This document shows, one piece after another, positions 8,432 through 18,700 of a DNA stretch of 64,000 bases (positions are counted from its first letter, which is position 1; every line of letters begins with the position of its first letter). This DNA is from JAMZMI01 sp963848175. GTDB lineage: Bacteria > Bacteroidota > Bacteroidia > Cytophagales > Cyclobacteriaceae. Location of the stretch: assembly GCA_963848175.1 (NCBI GenBank), contig CAWKCO010000003.1, forward strand, positions 248,001-312,000. Reading direction: 5' to 3'. A model generated the notes under the pieces. That model searched no databases and was not told the DNA's origin. It saw nothing but the letters and a program-made list of their open reading frames with translations. The position numbers and the translations under genes were made by a program.

Positions 8432-11400
8432 ATGAAAAAACTTTTATTCGCAATTTTAACCTTCAATATTTCGATTGCTTTCGCTCAGCAGGATGGTGTG
8501 TCTAGAGTGGTTAAGATGATAGGAAAAGCGCAAAAGGCCAGTGGTCTATCTGTCCACAAAGAAGATCCCGAGTCGCGAACTTCCTTCGACCGTATGCGAT
8601 TGCAAGACCCAGCCACGGGGCGAATCCCCTCAGACATTCATACGCTTGAAACACAATATTTTAAAAAATCACTAAGACGAGATCAAAGCAATTTTCGCAC
8701 TTTAGAAAACCTGATTGTTTGGCAAAATCGTGGACCTTTCAATGTGGGTGGCCGAACCAGAGCTTTGGCAATAGATGTATCTGATGAAGATGTGATATTG
8801 GCGGGAGGCGTGTCTGGTGGCATTTGGCGCACAGAAAATGGTGGAGAATCTTGGACAAAAACCACAGGAAGTAATGAGCTTCAGAGCGTGACGGCCATTG
8901 CGCAAGATACGCGAGTGGGGCAGACAGATACTTGGTACTATGCCACGGGCGAATGGTCTGGTAATTCCGCTGCGGCGTTTGGTGCGGACTATAATGGAGA
9001 TGGCATCTTCAAATCTACCGATGGCGGGATGTCCTGGACACAATTGCCAACGACAGCCTCTCTCACGCCTCACCTCAATGATCAGGATTTTGATTTCAAT
9101 CATGAAATAGTTGTAAGTCCCATTGATGGAACTGTAGCTGTTGCCAACTATGGAGGTGTTTATATTTCTACAGACGAAGGGCTTTCGTGGAGTCGAACGT
9201 ATACCACTGCGGGGAGCGGATGGACAGATGTGGTAGTGAATGATCAGGGAGATTTTTATGCATTCATTAGAGGTTTAGGCGTGATTCGAAGCACTGATAG
9301 TGGGCAGTCTTGGGCCGATATTTCTTCTCCTTCTTTTCCGACATTTGCCTCTTTTCACAGAGGAGAACTTGCGGTAGCACCGTCTAATAACAACGTGGTT
9401 TACCTTTTGGCGGAAGCCAATGGTACCGGCTCAGGTCATGCTCTATGGAAATACAATGCACTATCAGGATCGTGGGTAAATCGCTCTGCCAACATCCCAC
9501 AAGAAGGTGGTGAGACTGGCGATTTTGATTCGCAAGGCGGCTATGATTTGCTCATCAAAGTAAAACCGGATGATGAAAATGTAGTGTTCATTGGAGGAAC
9601 GAATTTGTACCGAAGCACCGATGGCTTTGCCTCTAAAACGCAAACCACATGGATCGGGGGATATACTTCTGAAAACAACTCTTTTGCCGTTTACCCAAGG
9701 CACCATCCGGATCAGCATTGTTTGGTTTTTTACCCTTCCGACCCAGCCAAATCTATTTCTGGTAATGATGGAGGCTTGCAAGTGACCAATGATGTATTGG
9801 CGGCTGAGGCCAATAGCTTTTCTGTGGAATGGACACCAATCAATAATGGCTACCTGACTACACAAGCCTATGCGGTATCAGCAGGGCCGGGAGATTTAGT
9901 AGTGGCGGGGTTTCAGGACAATGGTAGCTGGATGACACTCACAGATGATCAGGATGAAGACTGGGCAAACACCTTTTCGGGTGATGGTGCATACAGCGCC
10001 ATTAGTAGCGATGGTCGTCAGCGGTACTTCTCTTCCCAAAATGCCAATGTTTATCGTTTTGATTATCCAAATGGTAGTACACAGAACGCCACGGGAGCAG
10101 AGCTTTTTGGTCCAACCAACCTTTCCAGTCCGCTTTTTGTTTCGCCTTTATATGTAGATTCTAAAGATGATAATCTAGTGTATCTCGGTGGCACTACTTC
10201 ACTCAATGTAAATAACAAAGCCAAAACAGGGTCATCTACCTCAGGCTGGAAAACCATAGGACTTTCGGGTACATCAGGTAGGATCTCAGAAATGGGCGTG
10301 ATCGGAAACGGGGCATTGTATGTGGGCACTTCGGGTGGCAAACTCTACAAAATTACAGGCGCAAAAGGCAGCTCGCCAGCGGTGACTAATATCTCTTCAA
10401 CATTATTTGCTTCCAAGTATATTTCTGGGATTGCCGTAAACCCAAACAATGCAAATGAACTGATCGTGACGGTATCCAACTATGGCGTAAAAAGTATTTT
10501 TCATAGTACCAATGGTGGGAGTAGCTGGACGGACGTGGGAGGAAATTTGGAAGAAAACACCAATGGAACAGGCAATGGGCCGTCTGTGCGCTCTGTACAA
10601 ATTCTTGGTGACGGGGCGCTTTATTTAGTGGGAACGAGTGTTGGACTTTTTACCACAAAAAGCTTAAACGGAACGAGTACGGTATGGGAACAGGAAAATC
10701 TCAATGGGCTTGGTAGTTTGGTTGTGGAACACATGGCCGTGCGCCAGTCTGATGGACTGGTGGTAGCTGGAACCCATGGCAATGGCGTGTTTTCGGCGCG
10801 TTTCCCTCTGATACAAAAAGATTTGGCAGTCAGTAAGATTCTTTCGCCAAACAGTGGCGTGCTTAGCGCAGCAGAGCTTATTTCTATTCAAATCACAAAT
10901 TTAGGGTCAGAAAGTGTGAGTGCTTTTGATGTGAAATACACGGTGAATGGAGCGGAGCAGCCAGCGTACAACAGTGAATCAAGCTTTAGTTTCTGGGCAG
11001 CAATTCAATCATGTATTTTCACAAACCCATGATTTCTCTGCGGAAGGTAGCTATGATTTGGTGGCGTCAGTAAATCTAGCAGGAGATGCCTTTGATGCAA
11101 ACGACAGTCTGGCTTTGAATGTGATTCATTATCCATACATTCAGGATTATCCTTATGAAGAGGGCTTTGAGAACGGTGCAGCAGGCTGGCAAGCCGAAGG
11201 GATATGGGAGTTGGGACAACCGACCGATTTTTTGTTGGATAGGGCTTCTCAGGGCAGCCTGGCTTGGGGAACAGATTTGGATCAGGATTACCCTTCGTAT
11301 ACAGAGGCGAAGCTTATCAGCCCAGTTTTTGATTTGTCGCAGCTCAATTATCCTGTGGTGAGTTTTGACCTGGCTTATGTGACGGAAGAAAACTGGGATG

Positions 11401-12836
11401 GCATGGTGCTCGCCTATCGCACCGACCCGAGTAGTCGCAAGTTTAAAGTCATTGAAGATGCCATGGGCATGGCGAACTGGTATGATGGTTATGCCGATGT
11501 TTTTGGATATGACGCATGGACGGGTACGCAGGCCGACTTTGTGGAGGCACAAGCAAGCTTGGAGTTTTTAGCGGGAGCATCTCAGGTGCAGTTTGCCTTT
11601 ATTTTTTCTTCCGATGCATTCGAAAATGAAGAAGGTTTTGTGATGGATCACTTTCAGATTTATGAGGACCTGACCATCGACAATCAAATCACACTTTCTA
11701 ATAATTTGATTCAAGAAAACGCTGGTACCAATGCGCTAGTAGGGACATTGACCACACCGGGAGCTGTGGGTACTCTGACTTATTCCTTAGATGTGGGGGA
11801 AGGGAGTGTTAATAACACCGAATTTTCCATTGTAGGAAATGCTTTAAGGGCGAAATCAGCTTTCAATTTTGAGATAAAAAATAGATACCTCATCCGAGTA
11901 AAAGGGGTGGATCAGGCAGCCAATGTTTTTACCTCTATTTTTTATATCAACGTGACGGATGCTGATGATCCTCTGAAGGGGCTGGCGCTCAGCAAGTCTT
12001 CAATATTGGAAAATAGTCCGTCAGGAACGACCGTAGGTGTTTTGAGTGCCGATGATGAAGATCAATCAGAAAACTATGTGTTTAGCTTGGTATCAGGTAC
12101 TGGAGATACAGACAACAAGAGTTTTGGGATATTGAATAAGGAACTGCGAACCTCTGCCAAGTTTGATTTTGAGACCAAGAGCAGCTACTCGGTGCGGGTG
12201 CAAACGAAAAGCTCAACGAGCGGTGCACAGGCAGTAGCAGCTTTCAATATCAGTGTGGAAGATGGGAATGACCTGCCAGAAAATCTTGCGTTGAGCCAAA
12301 ATAAGATTCCTGACTTTGAGCCATCTGGTTTTGTGGTGGGAGCATTTTCGGCTTTAGATGCGGATAAAGATGACTTACAATTTTCGTTGGCAGAAGGTAT
12401 AGGCGACAATGACAATGTGCGTTTTGTGATCAGCGGTACGGACTTGATTACGGAGGAGGGAGCTGATTTTTCTGTTCAGCCCAAGTACCGAATACTGGTA
12501 GAGGCCAATGATGGGAAAGGTGGATTTTTGGTTTCTCCTTTCGAGATTTCAGTGCAAGAAATCCTAGGCTTGATGGAGCTGGCCAAAATGGGTGTGACGC
12601 TTTCCCCAAATCCCACGAGCCAATACCTCAACTTCAAGATGGCCAACAAGACCATCGCCAATGCCTCTATTTGGATTTCTAATATGGAGGGCAAAGAGCT
12701 GATGAAGCTCGACTTCAATAAAGAATCGTTTGTGTATAAGGAGCGATTTGACCTTTCCGGGCTAAGTCGCGGTATCTATATTTTGACTGTTCAGATTGGC
12801 GAGCGCTGCGCCACTGGACGGGTGGTGAAGAATTAA
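8432..12836 (+). CDS. Giant secreted beta-propeller/cadherin protein with T9SS sorting domain, one frameshift
   Basis: About 1467 residues once one extra base is removed near 10980-11000, where the frame changes between the N-terminal part (to 11032) and the C-terminal part (from about 10947). Order: signal peptide (ending AFAQQ); sortilin/BNR-type beta-propeller region with many Asp-boxes such as TENGGESWTK, STDGGMSWTQ, STDSGQSWAD and STNGGSSWTD; a CARDB-like segment; a MAM/cleaved-adhesin-like domain (GFENGAAGWQAEG onward); three cadherin-like repeats (each beginning like LSKSSILENSPSG); and a type A sorting domain (TLSPNPTSQYL to the end) for type IX secretion. It is probably a cell-surface or released adhesin or glycan-processing protein. 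The shift is more likely a sequencing error than a real break because both halves are well conserved. Confidence 0.85.
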
Positions 12837-13165
12837 GAATTTCCACTCCCCACTTTACTCTTTCATCTTTCATCTTTTCACTTTCCTCTTTCATCTTTAA
12901 ACTTTTCACTTTCATCTTTCCACTTTCATCTTTCCACTTTCATCTTTCTTACTATCAAAAACCGCCAACGAGGTTTGAAACCTCATCGGCGTGATAATAA
13001 CTTTCCATTTTCAATTCTCTACTTTCAACCTTCATCTTTTCACTGATCTCTTTCAACTTTCATCTTCTCCTCTTTAAACTTTCCTTTTTCAACTTCCAAC
13101 TTTCAACTTTTATCTTTCCACTTTCAATTCCTATATTCATAACTTCGCAAACTGAATTTTAATCC
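12837..13165. repeat. Degenerate pyrimidine-rich tandem repeat between genes
   Basis: About 300 bp with no gene. The plus strand is made almost entirely of imperfect units like CTTTCATCTTTCCA, with hardly any purine runs. The tract is interrupted at 12961-12993 by a hairpin element. It probably holds the 3' region of the large secreted protein gene and the promoter of the aminotransferase gene. No reading frame or RNA gene was found. Confidence 0.8.
12961..12993 (+). repeat. Dispersed hairpin repeat, copy 1
   Basis: Short palindromic element with core GAGGTTT-G-AAACCTC (arms 12970-12976 and 12978-12984) flanked by GCC/GGC. A diverged copy in the other orientation lies at 53172-53212 (shared ACCGC-AACGAG and AACCTCATC blocks). 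It sits inside the pyrimidine-rich tract. It looks like a small family of REP-like elements. Confidence 0.6.
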
Positions 13166-14473
13166 ATGCGACAAAAACTTTTAAGAGACGGAGCAAGCGA
13201 ACTGTCTTACGAGATCAGAGAGATTGTGCGAAAGGCTGAGCAGCTTGAGCACCTAGGATATTCCATTTTTTGGGAAAACATCGGCGACCCCATTCAAAAG
13301 AACCGCCAGCTTCCCGCTTGGATCAAAGAAATCATTGCCGGATTGCTTTTTGAAGACGACACCTATGGCTACAGCCACTCAAAGGGCGTTTTGCAAACAA
13401 GAAAATTTTTGGCCGATCTCAACAATCAGCGCAATGGCGTGCAGATAGATGCGCAGGACATCACCTTCTTCAACGGGCTCGGTGATGCCATTCAGAAAAT
13501 CTATCAATACTTGTTGCCAACTTCTCGAGTGATAGGACCGTCTCCGGCATATTCCACGCACTCCTCAGCGGAGGCTGGTCATGCCAACCATACGCCAATT
13601 ACCTACAAGCTCGATCCAGAAAATCAGTGGTATCCAGACATTGAAGACCTTTACAATAAGGTAAAATACAATCCGAGCATAGTAGGTATTTTGATTATCA
13701 ACCCCGACAACCCAACGGGAATGGTCTATCCGCGGGAGATTCTGGAGCGTATGGTGGACATTGCGCGGGAGTTCGACCTCTTTATCATTTGCGACGAAAT
13801 CTACATGAACATCGTCTATAATGGAGCTAAAACCGTGACCCTGGCCGAGGTGATCGGCGAAGTGCCGGGTATCTCGCTCAAAGGGATCAGCAAGGAATTT
13901 CCATGGCCGGGAGCTCGCTGCGGATGGGCAGAGTATTACAACCGAAAGAACAGCCCCGAGTTTGCACGCCTGTGCCAAACGATAGACAATGCTAAGATGA
14001 TAGAGGTGAGCTCTACCAAGCTGCCTCAGCGCACTATTCCGCGCATCATGCAGGACAGCCGCTATCCGTCCTTTATCAAAGAGACCAATGATCGGATCGG
14101 TACGCGCAGTGCTTATTTGCATGAGATTTTTGGCGATGTGCCTTACATCACCTTCAACCAAACCAATGGGGCGTTTTACAACACCATGATTTTCAAGCCT
14201 GGCGTGCTCAACGAAAATCAAAAGTTGCAAGTGGGAGACCCAAAAGTGGCTAAGCTTCTGGAAGAGTGGATCAGCAAGCCAGACATGGCTTTAGACAAGA
14301 AATTTGTGTATTACCTACTTGCCGCCAAGCAAGTATGTATCGTGCCTATTTCTTCTTTCTGCTCCGATCTGCTTGGCTTTAGAATTACACTTCTGGAAGA
14401 AAACGACGAAATCAGAAAGGAAACTTTCCAGCGTATCAAAGACGGCATCATGGAGTTTTGCCAGTCTGCGTAA
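13166..14473 (+). CDS. Class I/II pyridoxal-phosphate aminotransferase
   Basis: 435-residue fold type I aminotransferase. Signatures are the NPDNPTG loop that contacts the cofactor (IINPDNPTGMVYP), the aspartate of CDEIYMNIVYN and the PLP lysine in LKGISKEFPWPGARCGW with the phosphate-binding arginine after it. The N-terminus (ENIGDPIQ) is like AlaA/aspartate-type enzymes. It transfers amino groups between an amino acid such as alanine or aspartate and 2-oxoglutarate; the exact substrate is not decided. It stands alone, with a hairpin terminator 90 bp downstream that separates it from the CRISPR array. Confidence 0.9.
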   Translation: MRQKLLRDGASELSYEIREIVRKAEQLEHLGYSIFWENIGDPIQKNRQLPAWIKEIIAGLLFEDDTYGYSHSKGVLQTRKFLADLNNQRNGVQIDAQDITFFNGLGDAIQKIYQYLLPTSRVIGPSPAYSTHSSAEAGHANHTPITYKLDPENQWYPDIEDLYNKVKYNPSIVGILIINPDNPTGMVYPREILERMVDIAREFDLFIICDEIYMNIVYNGAKTVTLAEVIGEVPGISLKGISKEFPWPGARCGWAEYYNRKNSPEFARLCQTIDNAKMIEVSSTKLPQRTIPRIMQDSRYPSFIKETNDRIGTRSAYLHEIFGDVPYITFNQTNGAFYNTMIFKPGVLNENQKLQVGDPKVAKLLEEWISKPDMALDKKFVYYLLAAKQVCIVPISSFCSDLLGFRITLLEENDEIRKETFQRIKDGIMEFCQSA

Positions 14474-14561
14474 ATTCTGCAAGGCGCTAGCGAATCTATC
14501 AGTTCCCCTCCAAGGAGGGGTAGAGGGTGGGTTTATTGGTGCTCTTCTGGGATACTGTAAT

Positions 14562-14601
14562 AAAAATCCCTGTTTGGAGAGTCCAGACAGGGATTTTTTT
14601 T
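14562..14601. terminator. Bidirectional intrinsic terminator
   Basis: Stem AAATCCCTGT / ACAGGGATTT with a loop of about 13 nt, followed by eight T on the plus strand and by A-rich sequence on the other side that reads as T on the minus strand. It can end the aminotransferase transcript (plus) and the crRNA precursor (minus). A second hairpin of the type CCCCTCC-AA-GGAGGGG lies just upstream at about 14504-14520. Confidence 0.75.
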
Positions 14602-14631
14602 GATTGCTATTTTCCACTCCTTAGAATTGGT

Positions 14632-15656
14632 GCTGTACTTACCTCTCAAAATCGAGGCTTCAACAGCGGCAGACGGCCTGTTCTCATGGCAGTGAGAGCT
14701 GTACTTACCCTTCAAAATCAGGGCTTCAACAGCCCACAGGCGAAAAACGCCTAAAATGAATGAGCTGTACTTACCTCCCAAAATGGAGGCTTCAACAGCA
14801 TGGAATCTCTAGAACAATTTAAAAAAAGAGCTGTACTTAACCTTCAAAATCAAGGCTTCAACAGCATTTATTAACAAAAGACAATGCAAAAACTAGCTGT
14901 ACTTACCTCTCAAAATGGAGGCTTCAACAGCTTTCCAATTCGCTCAAAACATCATTGATGTGCTGTACCTACCCTTCAAAGTCAGGGCTTCAACAGCGTA
15001 AATATTGCTGAATCTTCAAACAATGAGCTGTACTTACCTCTCAAAGTAGAGGCTTCAACAGCATTAAAACTAAATAATACAATGTTCAATAAGCTGTACT
15101 TACCTCTCAAAATGGAGGCTTCAACAGCTATGATGCTCAAAGTTGGTCTGGTCTTACTGCTGTACTTACCTCTCAAAGTGGAGGCTTCAACAGCGACCTC
15201 ACAACAAAAAAGAACCGAAATACAGCTGTACTTACCTCTCAAAGTGGAGGCTTCAACAGCAGAGAAGATCAAGGACATTTGCATATCCATGCTGTACTTA
15301 CCTCTCAAAGTGGAGGCTTCAACAGCGGATAATCCCTATGAGGCCATTAAAGTAAGCTGTACTTACCTCTCAAAGTGGAGGCTTCAACAGCAACAGTATC
15401 TAGCACCCATCATTGTTGGAGGCTGTACCTACCTCTCAAAATAAAGGCTTCAACAGCTTATGGTTGTGTGAGGTACAGAAATGGTTGAGCTGTACTTACC
15501 TCTCAAAATGGAGGCTTCAACAGCATGTAAGGCTACATAGAGACTGGCAAGTACGCTGTACTTACCTCTCAAAGTAGAGGCTTCAACAGCATTAAAACTA
15601 AATAATACAATGTTCAATAAGCTGTACTTACCTCTCAAAATGGAGGCTTCAACAGC
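14632..15656 (-). CRISPR. Type VI-B CRISPR array, 16 repeats and 15 spacers
   Basis: Sixteen 36-bp repeats start at 14632, 14698, 14764, 14830, 14896, 14962, 15027, 15093, 15159, 15225, 15291, 15356, 15422, 15489, 15555 and 15621. Spacers are 29-31 bp. On the minus strand the repeat begins GCTGTTGAAGCC and ends GTAAGTACAGC, matching the Cas13b-type repeat layout with short complementary ends (GCTGT/ACAGC). Repeats nearest cas13b are most uniform and those at 14632-14997 most degenerate, so the leader end is at the cas13b side and transcription is leftward. Spacer 15591-15620 is identical to spacer 15063-15092, flanked by identical repeat variants. An internal 4-bp stem shows compensatory changes between repeats. 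Confidence 0.98.
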
Positions 15657-15707
15657 GGGACATTCCTCAATTCACTATTTATTAGCGACTTAGTCGCTTT
15701 CGTGTGA
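15657..15707 (-). promoter_or_regulatory. Short leader between cas13b and the array
   Basis: Only 51 bp separate the cas13b stop from the first repeat. The interval is AT-rich and contains the hairpin AGCGAC-3-GTCGCT (15684-15698). No clear promoter is seen, so the array may be read through from cas13b or start from a weak promoter here or at the end of cas13b. Confidence 0.5.
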
Positions 15708-18700
15708 TTATAAAATCGCTTCCCTTGCCTCATTATAGCTCTTGATCGCAATTTTTTTCAGTTGTCCGATGATGGATTTTTCCATTACTTCCGGATGTTC
15801 TTTGGCGTATGACCCAAGCGCATTGAAATCTGAGCCCTCTACCAGATGTCGGAATTTTTCTACATCAGGATATTCACTATGGCAGTAAGCATTGCGCAAG
15901 GCTACCATTGTTTCTTTGCTCTCTTCAGTGAGTGTGGGCACTGCACCGAGTATGATTTTGTGGTTGACGAAATCATATCCATCTTCCGCTTGCGGATGGT
16001 ACTTCATCATCACAGCACGCTCAAAAGACAAGATCGCCTCAAATACCTCCACTCTGGATTTGTGAAATTCCTCAAACTCCTTTTGTAATGCTGCAAACTG
16101 AATTTCCTCAGCCGCGAGGTAAGGAAGCAGACTGTAGAGCCTCCGGTCTTTCAAAAAGCCTCTGAAGTCCCCATAGTTTTTCACTTTCAGTCCTTCTTTT
16201 ACGATAGTCTTACAATGTTCTTTGGTCTTTTCTGGATAGTACACATGCAGAGAGACGCTATCCATTTGCAGGGATAGCAGGCTTTTTTCTGCGTTTGGTT
16301 GGATGCTTCTCAGCTGGTAGTTTCCTTCCATCTGAATCAGCGGTGCTTGCTTTTCTTTTTTTACCCGATCATAAAGAAAGTCTCCGTGCCTGTACATATG
16401 ATCTGTCATCATAAACAAGACCATATCGCAGTTTTTGTACAAGCGGATTTGCTTTTCATTGTCAGTAAATGCCTTGTATGCTTTATGGTAGTTGTCCCGA
16501 ACACGATCCTGATCGGTGGCATTATGCACCTTGTTTACTTTGATGTGTTTGGCTATTTTCTCTTCTAGCTTTTGTTTGATCTCTTCCTTTTTTTGATCAA
16601 GTTCTTCACCCTTTAAATAAAACTGCTCTTTCTTGTTTCTATCAGAGGGTCTTTTGGTGTCATACAGTTTGTCTAGCAGTGGGTAATTGCGCTTGTAGCC
16701 GTAAAAATCTTGACTTGCATCTTTGCGCACCTCCTCAAAATAGGATTGAATGATATATGCCACATTTGCTCTAGGCTCTGCTTTCAGTCTTTTGCCTAGC
16801 TCCCTTGATTCATTGCTACTGAGTAGCGCATCCAATATGGGTTTTTTAAATAGACCTCTCGGTAGGTTCATCACTGCAGCTTGCTGCCGTGATATCAGGG
16901 TTTGTATGCTTTTGTCCACTTCTCCTAGCTTCAAGAAATGGTAAGTGTTATACTTCTTGTCTAGCAAGCAAAGTTTAAAATAGCTGATGCGCTGATGAAG
17001 GTACTCGATATAAAAATCTAGAATCCCATGATATTTTTCGACTGCTATTTTATTTAAAAACGGATGTGCATTCGGTGCGTCTATCAGGTTGCAGAGCGCA
17101 AAAGTTGACTTCAATGTACCCTTGGACTGACCAAAATAGGCCAGCTTGGCCTGCAATACTTGAAACTCCGTACTATTGGCTTTGCCTTGATCCTGCTCAA
17201 CAGGCTTTTGCAAGCGAATCATGTCACGGGCTAAGAAATCAGCCATTTCCCCTGATTTCATCGCCACATAGTCCTTGCTACTGGTCTTTTTCTGATAGTG
17301 CTGGGCTTGCCGCTTCACTTTGCTTTGCAAGCGTTCAGTTTCTGCTATCAGTTCGTTGAGCCGAATCACCGCTTTTTCATCATGAGATTTGCTCTCCTTT
17401 TTCAAAAGGTATTTCACCACAGCTTTGGGCACATAGCTGGTGTGTAAGTTCCTCTTTTCCAACTCAGCAGCCAGCATTTCGGCCGTGTGGTCAGGAGTGA
17501 TACTGCCGTTTGCGACCTCCGATAGAAATTGACCTATACGTTTCTTGTAGTCATGTATCACCTGCTCCACAGAAACCTTCACCCGAGTGTTGTCCTGAAG
17601 ATGTAGCATTTGGTAAAAAACCAAAGCGGGTAGTTCGTAGAGACTCAGCCAAAAGTCAGGTGCTTCCGTTTTCGGTCTGGCATTTCCCTCATCTTCATCG
17701 GCGACTGTCACATCTGGCCAAATCTTGTTTTTGTCATAGGTTTCGATCCATTTGAGACCGATATTTTTCACGTCTCCTTCTCCATCAAAATGATAGTGCG
17801 GCGTGGTTTCAGTGATATAGGTTTCGGGTTTTTCCACTTCTGTCGGATCTGGAAATTTCTCCCCCCAAGCGGCAGGTCTATTTGTATCATCAAAATCTGC
17901 TAGGTTGCCAAATCCGGTCATGCGTTTGATCCACCTGCGCTTGCGTGGCTCATCGTCTATGATCTGGTCATAGCTGTGAAAGCAATAATTGCCCAGATCT
18001 ACATGAAACTTAAGGTGGTTCGTGGACTGATCCAAAAAGCACAGCGCAAAGTGGTAGAATCGATTGCTGTGCCTCGTCAATGTGGGGATCAGTTCATAGC
18101 CCTCTTCCTCGTAGGCCTCTCCATTAAATTCTTGTGGCTTGAATTTGTCTTTGTCCGCTTCACTGAGCAAGTCGTGGAGTGGTTTCGGACATCTTTTTAG
18201 TTCATTGATCATGTCCATAAACAAGCCCTGCTCACTGCGGTCGCTCACCAGTCGTGGTTGAGGGATCCGCGTTCTAAACCAAGTATAGCGTTCTAGTGTG
18301 GCTTTCTCATAAATCAATTCACTGCGCTTGAACCCCTCATGTTTCTTTAGAAATTCCTGAGCGTCTTTCTTTTCCAGCCATAGGCATACGAAGTACAAAA
18401 AGCCTTTCTCTGTTAGCCCGTGCTTATCCATAAAGGCATATTTGAAATTTCTCTTTTCTCTGCCTTTTTCTCCTCTGCGCTCTAGATGCTTCACATCCGA
18501 GTCGCTAAACCCAAATCGCTCTTTAAATGGTTTCCAATCCGTATCAAACAAGACTCTCATGCCGTCTATGATGGCGACATCCATCTCTATTGGCTTGTGC
18601 TTGGCGTGGCTGTAGTAGTTTCTGTAATCTAAGAGCTGACTGATCCAAAGTTGAAGTACTTCATAGTAATCTTCAGGACCAGCAACAACTACCTTCCGAT

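Noticed and set aside
14982..15638. Open frames with repeated peptides such as MRGKYS or TYLSKWRLQQ
   Set aside because: They arise from the CRISPR repeat read in frame; repeats and spacers have near-constant length and no protein homology.
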